43,812 nucleotides of DNA from Deltaproteobacteria bacterium. GTDB lineage: Bacteria; Desulfobacterota; Desulfovibrionia; Desulfovibrionales; Desulfovibrionaceae. Positions 31,742-40,406 of the stretch are shown here, piece by piece. Location: positions 1 through 43,812 of the forward strand of contig JAISBT010000048.1 of assembly GCA_031266055.1 (NCBI GenBank), given 5' to 3'. The notes under the pieces are model-generated. The model was not told where the DNA came from, did not search any database, and was given only the letters and a program-made list of their open reading frames with translations. Position 1 is the first letter of the stretch. The number at the start of each line of letters is the position of its first letter. A program made the translations under genes and the position numbers.

Positions 31742-34570
31742 ATGATGGCGTTCAGGGGGAAAATGTATTATGCTGGGTTCAGGCAGCGCCGCACGGCGCT
31801 GCCTGAGAGATTTTGGACATATTTTTGTACCCGGGCGTCACTAATGTATTTTAAGAGTATAGCTTCGCGCATTATTTTATCTATTATTCCCATCATCGCG
31901 TTTTCCACCGTGCTGTTTATTCTGATCACCACCAAAGTCACCGATTCGCAGATTGACGGGCTAATCAATGAAAGAATGAGCAAGAACCTGGAGACCGCGA
32001 CCCTCTCCATGGAAATGCAGCTGACCAAGAGTTCGGACATTGCGCGCGCGCTGGCGGCTTATATGGAAACCTGCAGTTTGGCGACCATTGAAAACGGAGA
32101 AATGAAAAATTTTTTGACGCGGATGCTCCCGTCCGATGTCAATACGGTTGGCGCAGGCATCTGGTTTGCGCCATATGAACTGTATCCGGATCGGCTTCAT
32201 TTCGGATCCTATGCATACATCAGGCATGGAAGCGTTTTATATGTGGAAGACTATGCCGCGGCCTCCGGCATCAATTACCACAATACCGAATGGTACATCC
32301 GGGGTTATCAGTCGGGGGGAGGGCCGGTATGGTCGTACGTATACTATGACCCTATCGTCGAAGCGGCCATGGTTACGGTCACCGTTCCTTTCTATGGGCC
32401 GAACCGCATGATGCGGGGCGTGGCTACAGCGGATATGTCGCTTGGCCGTATTCAGGCGATAACGCGCTCAATTACGGTCGGCGAAACGGGAAAAGCGTTT
32501 ATTATCGGAGCGGACGGGGAATATATCACGTTTCTTGACGACACCAGAAGTATGCCGGATAGAATTCAGCATGACAAGGACGCGGCTTTGGCCGAGTTGG
32601 GGAAAACAGCGATTAAACAGGAAAACGGCATGATGCCGCTCGAAAGAGACGGCAAGCAATACCGCGCGTATTACAAAACCATTGCCGCAAGCGACTGGAC
32701 GCTGATCATACTGATTGACGACAGCGAAATAGCCAGCCTGGGCCGGCGCCAGATCATGACAACGGCGATCATGCCGCTTGTCGGCCTGGTTATTGCCACC
32801 ATAAGCATTATTTTTACCGCGGATCATCTGCGCAAAGTCGCCGGCAAGGTAAACCGTTTCGCCGATCTTGCCGCCTCCGGAAATTTCTCGGAGCGGATTG
32901 CCGTCACCGAACGTGATGAATTCGGGGTTATGGAAGAACGCCTGAACAAAATGATGGATCGCATGAGCGACCTGTACGCGCATTCGGTCGCGATGAAAGA
33001 CGCGGCGGAAGCGGCTTCGCGCTCCAAGGGGGATTTTCTGTCCAATATGTCGCATGAGATACGTACGCCGTTGAACGCGATTATCGGTATGACGACCATT
33101 GGAAAATCCGCGGCCAGCCTGGAACGTAAAGATTATGCCCTGGCGAAGATCGAGGACGCGTCCACGCATTTGCTGGGGGTCATCAACGATATCCTGGATA
33201 TGTCAAAGATAGAGGCGAACAAGCTGGAGCTTTCCTTCACGGAGTTCAACTTTGAGAAGATACTCCAGAAGGCGGTCAATGTAATCAACTTCCGGGTGGA
33301 GGAAAAGCTCCAAAATTTAAGCGTATATATCGACAAGCGCATCCCGCGCAATTTGATTGGCGATGACCAGCGGCTGGCGCAGGTGCTCACGAACCTGTTG
33401 AGCAACGCCGTAAAATTTACGCCGGAGCGGGGTTCAATCCGTCTGAACGCGCATTTTGTCAAGGATGAAAACGGGCTTTGCACCGTACAGATTGAAGTGG
33501 CCGACACGGGAATCGGCATCAGCGGGGAACAACAGGCGCGCTTGTTCACCTCTTTCCAGCAGGCGGAAAGCAGCACATCGCGCAAATTTGGCGGTACAGG
33601 ACTGGGGCTGGCCATTTCCAAGCGCATTGTGGCAATGATGGGCGGGCGGATATGGATAGAATCAGAGCTTGGGAAAGGCTCCAGCTTTTTCTTTACGGTG
33701 CAGGCTGAACGGGGAGCGGAAGAACGGCGCGGACTTCTGGATCCGAGGGTGAACCGGAAAAATATCCGTATACTCGTGGTGGATGATCTGCCGGAGATAC
33801 TGGAGTATTTCACGGAAGTCGTGCATGGACTCGGTTTTGCCTGCGATACAGCCGGCAGCGGAGAGGAAGCCTGCGCGCTTATGGAACAAAACGGCGGCTA
33901 TGACCTCTATTTTGTGGACTGGAAAATGCCGGACATGGACGGGATGGAGCTTTCGCGCCGGATAAAAACTCAGGAGCCGGGCAATTCCGTGGTGGTTATG
34001 ATTTCGTCCGCAGTGTGGAGCATGATTGAAAATGAGGCGAAAAATTCCGGAGTGGACAAGTTCCTGCTCAAACCGCTGTTTCCATCCGCAATAGCGGACT
34101 GTATAAACGAATGTCTTGGCCCGGACGGACTGGCTGCCGCTGACGACGAACCGGCGGAAACGGACGATCTCAGCGGATATTGCGTATTGCTTGCCGAAGA
34201 CGTGGAGATTAACCGGGAAATTGTACTGACTCTGCTGGAACCGACAAAGCTCGTTATTGACAGCGCGGAAACCGGAGTGGAGGCAGTGCGGATGTATGGC
34301 GAAGACCCTGAACGCTATGCCATGATATTCATGGATGTGCAGATGCCGGAAATGGACGGATATGAAGCGACCAGACGCATCCGCGCCCTCCATGCGCCTT
34401 GCGCCGGGGAAATTCCGATTGTCGCCATGACCGCCAACGTGTTTCGCGAGGATATTGAAAAATGCCTGGAAGCGGGCATGAACGACCACATCGGAAAACC
34501 GCTCGACTTGGGAGAGGTGATGGAAAAACTGCGGAAATATCTGCCGAAGCAGGCAGTAAGGCAGGTATAG
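31742..34570 (+). CDS. Hybrid sensor histidine kinase with Cache domain and two receivers
   Basis: A 942-aa inner-membrane sensor. Transmembrane segments near residues 43-65 and 340-358 enclose a periplasmic Cache-type domain. HAMP follows (about 360-410), HisKA with H438 in SHEIRTPLNAIIG, HATPase with NLLSNAVKF, DTGIGI and GGTGLGLAIS, then receiver 1 with D726 (FVDWKMPDMDG) and receiver 2 with D865 (FMDVQMPEMDG). All phosphorelay residues are intact, unlike the pair next to it. No output domain or Hpt is fused, so a separate Hpt or regulator is required. Starts: ATG 31742, ATG 31763 after AGGGGG, or ATG 31844 (MYFKSIASR), which fits the family best. The lipoprotein gene begins one base after its stop. 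Confidence 0.93.
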   Translation: MMAFRGKMYYAGFRQRRTALPERFWTYFCTRASLMYFKSIASRIILSIIPIIAFSTVLFILITTKVTDSQIDGLINERMSKNLETATLSMEMQLTKSSDIARALAAYMETCSLATIENGEMKNFLTRMLPSDVNTVGAGIWFAPYELYPDRLHFGSYAYIRHGSVLYVEDYAAASGINYHNTEWYIRGYQSGGGPVWSYVYYDPIVEAAMVTVTVPFYGPNRMMRGVATADMSLGRIQAITRSITVGETGKAFIIGADGEYITFLDDTRSMPDRIQHDKDAALAELGKTAIKQENGMMPLERDGKQYRAYYKTIAASDWTLIILIDDSEIASLGRRQIMTTAIMPLVGLVIATISIIFTADHLRKVAGKVNRFADLAASGNFSERIAVTERDEFGVMEERLNKMMDRMSDLYAHSVAMKDAAEAASRSKGDFLSNMSHEIRTPLNAIIGMTTIGKSAASLERKDYALAKIEDASTHLLGVINDILDMSKIEANKLELSFTEFNFEKILQKAVNVINFRVEEKLQNLSVYIDKRIPRNLIGDDQRLAQVLTNLLSNAVKFTPERGSIRLNAHFVKDENGLCTVQIEVADTGIGISGEQQARLFTSFQQAESSTSRKFGGTGLGLAISKRIVAMMGGRIWIESELGKGSSFFFTVQAERGAEERRGLLDPRVNRKNIRILVVDDLPEILEYFTEVVHGLGFACDTAGSGEEACALMEQNGGYDLYFVDWKMPDMDGMELSRRIKTQEPGNSVVVMISSAVWSMIENEAKNSGVDKFLLKPLFPSAIADCINECLGPDGLAAADDEPAETDDLSGYCVLLAEDVEINREIVLTLLEPTKLVIDSAETGVEAVRMYGEDPERYAMIFMDVQMPEMDGYEATRRIRALHAPCAGEIPIVAMTANVFREDIEKCLEAGMNDHIGKPLDLGEVMEKLRKYLPKQAVRQV

Positions 34571-34571
34571 C

Positions 34572-35165
34572 ATGAATACGTCCCTACGGAAAATTACCGG
34601 CTGCCTTGTGCTGCTTTCCTGTATCGCGGCCGTATCGGCCGGGTGCGGCACGGCTGAAAACCCCGTGTCGGCAAATCCCATGGGTTTGTCCGGCATATAT
34701 GTGAAAGAGGCGGAAACCAACTATGCCCTGGCCAGAGCCTTGTGGGGAAACACCGAAGTGTGCAGGGATCCCAAACAGGCCATTCTTTACCTGGACAAAA
34801 CCATTGAGCTTGCGCCGGATTATGCCGATGCCTACATGCGCCGGGGGCTGGCCAAAAGCGATTTGCGCGACTGGGACAGCGCCTTTGATGATATCACCGT
34901 GGCCATCCGCCTGGAGCCCAAACCCGATTATTACGCTTACAGGGGCCTTGTATCCATGCGCGGCGGAAACTCTCTGGGAGCGCGCAAGGATTTTAACCGT
35001 TCTCTGGAAATTAAATCCGGCCAGCACAGGGCCTGGAATTTTCGGGGCGGCCTCAATATATTGCTGCATGACTACCCGGCTGCCTGCGCCGATTTCAAAA
35101 AAGGCTGCTCCAACGGCGATTGCACAGGTTTTGAATCGGCGAAACAAAACGGCTACTGCGATTAG
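34572..35165 (+). CDS. TPR-repeat lipoprotein
   Basis: A 197-aa lipoprotein. The signal peptide ends in a lipobox VSAGC with the lipidated Cys at about 25. TPR-like repeats follow (AILYLDKTIELAPDYADAYMRRGLAKSDL, AFDDITVAIRLEPKPDYYAYRGLVSM, ARKDFNRSLEIKSGQHRAW). A Cys-containing tail (CADFKKGCSNGDCTGFESA) is shared with many lipoproteins of desulfovibrios. It begins one base after the hybrid kinase stop and is probably co-translated. A role as periplasmic partner of the kinase Cache domain is possible but inferred. Confidence 0.88.
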   Translation: MNTSLRKITGCLVLLSCIAAVSAGCGTAENPVSANPMGLSGIYVKEAETNYALARALWGNTEVCRDPKQAILYLDKTIELAPDYADAYMRRGLAKSDLRDWDSAFDDITVAIRLEPKPDYYAYRGLVSMRGGNSLGARKDFNRSLEIKSGQHRAWNFRGGLNILLHDYPAACADFKKGCSNGDCTGFESAKQNGYCD

Positions 35166-35218
35166 GGCAGTTCAACATGCTCAGGGTTAAAAGGCCCTAA
35201 ACCCGCAGGGCTTCAGGC

Positions 35219-36325
35219 GTGAAAAAGATGCGTAAGAAAAAAATGCTCCCGCTCGCGCTGCTTGCCTTTATTCCGGCAGCGCTCTATTTTTTGTTCGTCC
35301 ACAACCGGCAGGCCTTGCAGAGTTTGGATGCCGCGATTTACGGCGAGCTTCTGGAAATTCGGGCCATGAGTTCCGGCCCGGTAAAATTTATTGCCGCGGA
35401 GGGACAAAAAGTGCCGCAGCATGCCTTGCTGCTCGAAATAGACTCCAGCGGGCTGGAACAAGCGCGGCTTGAGGCGGAAACATTTATTCAGGAGCAAATA
35501 GCCTCCCTGCCGCCGGAAACCCTGAAAATTTTACAAGGCTATGTCCTGATACCGGAAGGGCAGGATGAAATCAGCGCCAGGCTCGATCAGCAACGCGTGG
35601 ACATTGATCAGTCAACGGAAAAAATTACGGATTTATCCGTGGCGCATGCCGCGTTTCAGTTACAAATGCGCAGGCTTGAACTTAAAAAAAACCGTATCGC
35701 CGAAGATGATAAACAATTGGCGCAAATGCGCGCGCAGGAAAAACTTATGGCTGACGCTCTGGACAAGGCCAGGGAAGATCGCGACGCGGCGAACAACGCC
35801 AGAGCGGAACTTGAAGCGCGGCTCAGAACCAGAAAAATGCTGGATCAGGCAAGCGACGGATTGCCTGCGCACCAAAAGGACAAGTTTGAACTGGTGCAAA
35901 CAGAATTTCTCAAGCTGACCAGGGCGGATCAGGAAATTGCCTTAAGCAGAATCACCGCTCCTGAAGAGGCGCTGGTGGTAAAAAATTTTTTACAGCCGGG
36001 CGCAAGCGCGGCGCCGGGGCAGCCTGCCATGCTGCTGGCCCCTGAACAGAGAGAACTTTTCTGGATAAATGCTTTTTTTTCCGCTGAAGATGCCGGGAAA
36101 ATACTCCCCGGCATGAAATGCAGGGCTATTCTGCAAACAGCGGACAAAGCCGGCATACCGGGGAGAATAGCCGCCAGGTTTGCTGCGGAAGCGCGGGATG
36201 ATCCGGCGGATTCCCCGCCGCCTGTACGTTTCAAAATAACCCTGTATGCGCGGGATGCCGCCGCTTTGGCCAGACTGCATGAACAGCCGCGGGTTATTGT
36301 GCGTATGGATGGTATGGACGAGTGA
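35219..36325 (+). CDS. HlyD-like periplasmic adaptor protein
   Basis: A 368-aa protein with one N-terminal membrane anchor (basic MRKKK then LPLALLAFIPAALYFLF). The layout is that of membrane fusion proteins: a half-lipoyl segment (GPVKFIAAEGQKVPQHALLLEID), a long coiled coil (about 100-235, LQMRRLELKKNRIAEDDKQL), the second half-lipoyl segment (ITAPEEALVVKNFLQPGASAAPGQPAMLL), and a beta-barrel part. No ABC, MFS or RND partner or outer-membrane channel is beside it. Start is GTG 35219 or ATG 35228. It follows the kinase and the lipoprotein on the same strand, and may be the end of that operon. Confidence 0.85.
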   Translation: MKKMRKKKMLPLALLAFIPAALYFLFVHNRQALQSLDAAIYGELLEIRAMSSGPVKFIAAEGQKVPQHALLLEIDSSGLEQARLEAETFIQEQIASLPPETLKILQGYVLIPEGQDEISARLDQQRVDIDQSTEKITDLSVAHAAFQLQMRRLELKKNRIAEDDKQLAQMRAQEKLMADALDKAREDRDAANNARAELEARLRTRKMLDQASDGLPAHQKDKFELVQTEFLKLTRADQEIALSRITAPEEALVVKNFLQPGASAAPGQPAMLLAPEQRELFWINAFFSAEDAGKILPGMKCRAILQTADKAGIPGRIAARFAAEARDDPADSPPPVRFKITLYARDAAALARLHEQPRVIVRMDGMDE

Positions 36326-36526
36326 CCTGCGGTAATGTATGTAGTCGGCCCTGAAAAAGCATATAATATATTTAATATCATTAGCCATAAGTGCTAAACC
36401 TGCGTGCTTTTTCGACCAGAAATATACCAAAGGTCCGACTGATCCGAATGCGCAAAGGGAGTGGGGTTAAAATTATCGTAAAAAACGCTTGCAAAAAGTC
36501 GAACATATAAGTAAAAGCATTTCCAG

Positions 36527-36613
36527 GCCGGGGTGGTGGAATTGGTAGACACGCTAGATTCAGGATCTAGTGCTGGCAACGGCATGGGAGTTCGAGTCTC
36601 CCCTTCGGCACCA
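36527..36613 (+). tRNA. tRNA-Leu (anticodon CAG)
   Basis: An 87-nt tRNA with encoded CCA end. The acceptor GCCGGGG pairs with CTTCGGC (two G-U pairs), the D-arm contains TTGGTAGAC, the anticodon stem CTAGA/TCTAG encloses the loop TTCAGGA, giving CAG. A long variable arm (TGCTGGCAACGGCA) is typical for leucine tRNA, and the T-arm has GTTCGAGTC. It marks the junction between GC-rich chromosomal genes and AT-rich plasmid/phage-type genes. Confidence 0.96.
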
Positions 36614-36623
36614 CAATAATAAC

Positions 36624-36668
36624 AATGGGTTAGCAGAAGTTTCAGCTTCTGTTAACCCATTTCCTTTT
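36624..36668 (+). terminator. Rho-independent terminator after tRNA-Leu
   Basis: AATGGGTTAgCAGAAG pairs with CTTCTGtTAACCCATT (36624-36661) around a short loop, followed by TTTCCTTTTAT. It ends the tRNA transcript and insulates the genes that follow. Confidence 0.8.
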
Positions 36669-36795
36669 ATCTCTCATTCACTCGTCTCTCCCCCATCTCT
36701 CCCCCATGTGTGTATCTGCCCTGTAGTACATCTGTTCGGCGGCTATTCTGCTTTGTTCATATTCAGCCAACTACCCTCTTGGAGAAAAGAAAACT

Positions 36796-37683
36796 ATGAG
36801 CGTTGATGCCACTCGTTGGGCATGGATGCAATCCATCAGTCCTGTAAAAAAATTGTTGCTGCTCTCCCTCGCTGACCGAGCAAATGAAAAAAATGTATGC
36901 TGGCCTTCGCAACCTCGATTAGCTTTGGATACAGGTTTGGACATTAGAACGATCAGGTCAGCCCTTAATGACCTTTGCGAGGTAGGGCTTATAAATCGAC
37001 AAGAAATATCCGGACGTGGATATATCTATCAATTGATTGGTGTTGAAAATCGCGAGGAACTAAATAATAAGCAGATCCAAACTTTGAAAAAGTCAGATAT
37101 TACGCCATATATAAATGACACCCCAGGCAACAATGATACCCCTGGCAAAAACGACACCCCTGACAAAAATGTACTGTACCCCTCTCAAAAACGATACCCC
37201 ACCCCTGGCAAAAATGTACCCCCACCCCTCTCAAAAATGTACCCCGAATCTAAAAAGAATCTAAAAGAGAATCTAAAAGAGAATCTAAAAGTAAGTAAGA
37301 AAGCGCCGACTGGCAAAATTGTGAGCTATGACGCTTTAATTTCTAACTACACCGACAATCAAGATTTACGAACGGCTTTAGCTAATTTCATCGTAATGAG
37401 AACAAGAATAAAGGCACCATTAACAAACTATGCGTTTGCTCTTATCCTGCAAGATTTAGATAAGTTATCTACAAATAACAATATTATGAAAATAGCCATA
37501 GTGGAACAAAGTATCAAACTCGCTTGGCGCGATGTGTTGCCACTTCGAAACAATAATACCGGCGAGCCGCCTCAACGTATTGGCCCAAGTATCAATGGGA
37601 ACAAAAACCCAGATGGTTCAGAAAGGCATTATGGCTCTGGCCATCTTCCAAAATGGGCGTTGGAGGCGACATATGAACGCTGA
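36796..37683 (+). CDS. Lambda-O-like replication initiator with HTH domain
   Basis: A 295-aa protein. Residues 1-90 form a winged-helix domain (KKLLLLSLADRANEKNVCWPSQPRLALDTGLDIRTIRSALNDLCEVGLI, then the RGYIYQL wing) as in phage replication O-type and plasmid initiators. Residues 108-150 are a low-complexity run of TPGKND-like units coded by an iteron array. A second globular part (about 175-295) ends the protein. GGAG lies before the ATG. It overlaps the helicase-loader gene by 11 bases. The pair of winged-helix initiator and DnaC-like loader corresponds to lambda O and P. Codon use is AT-rich compared with the left part of the window. Confidence 0.78.
   Translation: MSVDATRWAWMQSISPVKKLLLLSLADRANEKNVCWPSQPRLALDTGLDIRTIRSALNDLCEVGLINRQEISGRGYIYQLIGVENREELNNKQIQTLKKSDITPYINDTPGNNDTPGKNDTPDKNVLYPSQKRYPTPGKNVPPPLSKMYPESKKNLKENLKENLKVSKKAPTGKIVSYDALISNYTDNQDLRTALANFIVMRTRIKAPLTNYAFALILQDLDKLSTNNNIMKIAIVEQSIKLAWRDVLPLRNNNTGEPPQRIGPSINGNKNPDGSERHYGSGHLPKWALEATYER
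37120..37241. repeat. Six iterons inside the initiator gene
   Basis: Units of 17-18 bp with consensus ACCCCTGGCAAAAATGT begin at 37120, 37138, 37156, 37178, 37201 and 37224. The units are contiguous at first and then 22-23 bp apart, close to two helical turns. Variation is limited to the CTGGC/CTCTC and ATG/ACG positions. Confidence 0.85.
37246..37290. other. AT-rich repeats next to iterons: candidate origin unwinding site
   Basis: Four copies of GAATCTAAAA at 37246, 37257, 37269 and 37281, directly after the iteron array. The layout of iterons followed by an AT-rich strand-separation region, within the initiator gene, is that of the lambda origin. Confidence 0.65.
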
Positions 37684-38488
37684 AGTCATAAATAAAATTA
37701 TGGCTGAAACCAAAGCTAACCGTGAAGCAATAATTATGGCCAGGAATGAGGTAGCCGGAAATTGTGAACAACATGGCCAGTTTACATACAGGGAATTGGA
37801 AGAAGTTGGCGATGTACATTTTCAATATGGACAAAAAATTGGAAACGAACGATGCCCTAAATGCTATTTGTTACGCCAAGAAAAAAGGGAAGCGGAGTTC
37901 TGGAAGGAAAAATTTATAAAGTATTCCGGTATACCAAAACGGTTTATAGTAAATAGCTTTGAAAATTATAGTGCTGCACAAGGAACAAGAGCATTTTTGG
38001 CAAAAAAAACGGCAGAAGATTATGCCAAAAATTTTGTCCAACACCTACCGCTCGGGCGAAGTATTGTTATGACTGGTAAAACCGGTACAGGTAAAACACA
38101 TCTTGCATGTGCAATAATCAAAGAACTTATGCTTAATCAACGATTCCAGTGTAAATATACAAAAGCATATCATATTATTAGAGAAATAAAAGATACATAC
38201 CGGCAGCATGACAGCACATCAAAAACTGAAATAGAAATAATAAATGAATTGCTGTATCCGGATTTGCTTGTAATTGATGAAGTTGGAATGCAGTTTGGTA
38301 CAGATACAGAAAAATTGTTGCTATTTGAGGTTTTAGATGGCCGCTACGAAAATATGAAACCCTCGGTAATCGTATCAAACCTTGATATTCCTGGTATTAC
38401 CGAATATTTGGGCGACAGAATTATAGACAGGTTATGTGAAGATGGTGCGATACTTACTTTTGAATGGGCAAGTCATAGGCAACTTTAA
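37673..38488 (+). CDS. DnaC-like helicase loader ATPase
   Basis: A 271-aa AAA+ ATPase. Walker A GKTGTGKTH (135-143) and Walker B LLVIDEVG (about 198-205) are intact, with a sensor I-type VIVSNLD later. The N-terminal part has cysteines and a histidine (C31, H34, C61, C64) that could bind zinc. Proteins of this kind load DnaB helicase at an origin. Start is ATG 37673, with GGAGG six bases upstream; the open frame to 37532 only overlaps the initiator gene. Downstream is parA. Confidence 0.88.
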   Translation: MNAEVINKIMAETKANREAIIMARNEVAGNCEQHGQFTYRELEEVGDVHFQYGQKIGNERCPKCYLLRQEKREAEFWKEKFIKYSGIPKRFIVNSFENYSAAQGTRAFLAKKTAEDYAKNFVQHLPLGRSIVMTGKTGTGKTHLACAIIKELMLNQRFQCKYTKAYHIIREIKDTYRQHDSTSKTEIEIINELLYPDLLVIDEVGMQFGTDTEKLLLFEVLDGRYENMKPSVIVSNLDIPGITEYLGDRIIDRLCEDGAILTFEWASHRQL

Positions 38489-38503
38489 TTTTAGCGGCTA
38501 AAA
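38489..38503. promoter_or_regulatory. 15-bp palindrome upstream of parA
   Basis: TTTTAGC-G-GCTAAAA, starting at the base after the helicase-loader stop codon and 20 bp before the parA ATG. It is a candidate operator for ParA/ParB autoregulation or a parS-like site. It occurs once as far as I can see. Confidence 0.45.
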
Positions 38504-38523
38504 ATTTTAACAAGGAAGAAAAA

Positions 38524-39303
38524 ATGAAAGTTATAGCATTGGCCAATAATAAAGGCGGAGTTGGAAAAACATCAATACTTGTGCATTTTGCCTTTCATTT
38601 ACACGAGAAAAATATCAAAGTCCTTGTCATTGACCTCGACAGCCAGGCAAATGCAAGTTATACTTTATCAGAATTTGATAGAGGTGGAACTGCAAGCGAC
38701 CTCCTTACCGGTAAGGGATTAAACCCCGAAACTATCGCAAATCTCGGCAATGAAAAAACCAAACTGGCATTAATTAAGGCCGATGATATCCTGCTGGATA
38801 TAGACCAGCAGAGGGATTTGGACAAGGTTGCCAGCAGTTTACATAGCCAATTGGATATTTTTGAACAGATGGGTTTTAAATATGTACTCCTTGATACTGG
38901 CCCGGCAATCAGCACCACCCTGACAACAGCGCTTTGTGTGGCCACTGATGTAATCTCCCCTATAGAACTTGGAAGTTATAGTATTAAGGGAGTTGCAAAG
39001 ATGGTGAAGTTAATCAATAATATCAAAGCCGCAGTGAATCCAAAATTAAATTTTGTCGGCATGTTACCGAGTCGTGTGAACTCGCAGGGTTCCCGACATA
39101 AGGAGTTGCTTGGAGAACTTAATGAACTCCTCAAAAATATTGATAATTCTGTAAAAATCCTTGCGCATAGCATTTATCTGAGGCCAGGGATTGCCGAAGC
39201 AACAGACAGCGGCCAGCCGGTTTGGGCATTGCCCAAACACTGGTTTGCAGGTAGGGAAATGAAAAAAGCACTTGATTACATAATGAAAAATCTGTCCAAA
39301 TAA
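38524..39303 (+). CDS. parA: ParA-family partition ATPase
   Basis: A 259-aa ParA/Soj-type ATPase. The deviant Walker A KGGVGKTS (11-18) is intact, followed by VIDLDSQANAS (Walker A') and YVLLDTGPA (Walker B region). There is no N-terminal HTH, so it is the short chromosomal/type Ib-like form, but the context is plasmid-like. AAGGA precedes the ATG. parB follows 19 bases after the stop. With ParB it moves the replicon to daughter cells. Confidence 0.95.
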   Translation: MKVIALANNKGGVGKTSILVHFAFHLHEKNIKVLVIDLDSQANASYTLSEFDRGGTASDLLTGKGLNPETIANLGNEKTKLALIKADDILLDIDQQRDLDKVASSLHSQLDIFEQMGFKYVLLDTGPAISTTLTTALCVATDVISPIELGSYSIKGVAKMVKLINNIKAAVNPKLNFVGMLPSRVNSQGSRHKELLGELNELLKNIDNSVKILAHSIYLRPGIAEATDSGQPVWALPKHWFAGREMKKALDYIMKNLSK

Positions 39304-39322
39304 TTCTTTAAGTGAGGGTAGA

Positions 39323-40381
39323 ATGGCATCTTTTGAAAAATTAGGCAATTTGTCAGACCTATTAAAAAATCCTAGCGCGAATGGCGTACCACTGGAAATT
39401 GAACTGGACAAAATTGACGAAGACCCAAATCAGCCCCGTAAGTCATTCGATATGGAATCCCTCGGTGAACTTGCAGCTACGATTATAGAGCGAGGGGTAA
39501 AAAGCCCTATTTCCTTGCGGCCCAGTACCGAAGAGGGCCGTTATATCATCAATCACGGTGCCAGGCGCTATCGCGCTTCAAAAATCGCCGGGAAGACCAC
39601 AATCCCTGCCTTTATTGACAATGACTTCCTAGAGGCTGATCAACTAATCGAAAACTTGCAGCGTGAAAATCTCGCGCCAATGGAAATAGCCACAACACTT
39701 GATAACCTCAAAGGCTCCGGAACAAATTTTGGCGACATCGCAAAAAAAATCGGGAAATCGAATGCATATGTCACACAGCATCTTGCCCTATTGAAATTGC
39801 CCAGTATTATAGCCCAAGCGTTGGAATCCGGCAAAACCCAGGATGTGACCTTGCTTTACGAATTGGGCAAGGATTACAAAAAGTATCCAAAAGATGTGGA
39901 GTCCTTTTTGGAGGAACCGGAAATAAGCCGTAGCGCATGGAAAGATATCAAAAATTTTTTGGCCGACGACAAAGATGATAGCAAGAAAGCCAAGAAAGGC
40001 AAGGCGGACGCGGATGAGGAAAATAGCAACATTGTAGGAGATGGACATGGCGAACTTGGCGAACGAAGTGATGAACAGGATGAGAGCGAAAGTCGCCGCG
40101 AACCTGAAGAACGCTCTTATGACGGAGGAAGGAGCGAAAGTTCATCTTACGAAAGCGGCGATAAATCTTCACATAGTGTTGGCAACAAACATGAAATAAT
40201 GAAAAAATATGTTTGGCAGGGCGTGTATCATGACCGAGTTGTTGAGTTAAACTTCAAATTTCGGCCATCTTCAAACACTACAGTATGGTGTAAATTTCCA
40301 GATGGTACTCCCGATGCTGGTGAAGAATTTGAGGCTCAGGCCGAAGAGATTGTATTGATTGGCTCGTTAGAAGACTATTAA
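39323..40381 (+). CDS. parB: ParB-family partition protein
   Basis: A 352-aa ParB. The N-terminal nuclease-like/CTP-binding domain has DPNQPRKSFD, HGARRYRAS (box II) and ENLQRENLAPME. The HTH (DIAKKIGKSNAYVTQHLALL) lies near residues 135-155. A highly charged linker (about 210-285, rich in D, E, K, S) leads to a C-terminal domain (KKYVWQGVYHDRVVELNFKF) that is not the usual ParB dimer domain and is not known to me. GAGG lies before the ATG. Confidence 0.93.
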   Translation: MASFEKLGNLSDLLKNPSANGVPLEIELDKIDEDPNQPRKSFDMESLGELAATIIERGVKSPISLRPSTEEGRYIINHGARRYRASKIAGKTTIPAFIDNDFLEADQLIENLQRENLAPMEIATTLDNLKGSGTNFGDIAKKIGKSNAYVTQHLALLKLPSIIAQALESGKTQDVTLLYELGKDYKKYPKDVESFLEEPEISRSAWKDIKNFLADDKDDSKKAKKGKADADEENSNIVGDGHGELGERSDEQDESESRREPEERSYDGGRSESSSYESGDKSSHSVGNKHEIMKKYVWQGVYHDRVVELNFKFRPSSNTTVWCKFPDGTPDAGEEFEAQAEEIVLIGSLEDY

Positions 40382-40406
40382 AATATAACTTAATTGCGAG
40401 GATAAA

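Noticed and set aside
36341-36439. Terminator after the HlyD-like gene
   Set aside because: GAAAAAGCA (36353-36361) and TGCTTTTTC (36405-36413) are complementary but 43 bases apart with no T-run, which is weak.
36527-36613. Proven attachment site at tRNA-Leu
   Set aside because: No repeated tRNA end and no integrase can be seen in the window, so attachment is only suggested.
37120-37290. Iteron array read only as a coding low-complexity tract
   Set aside because: Kept as a possible origin instead: the DNA units are more regular than the protein needs and are followed by a second, AT-rich repeat class.
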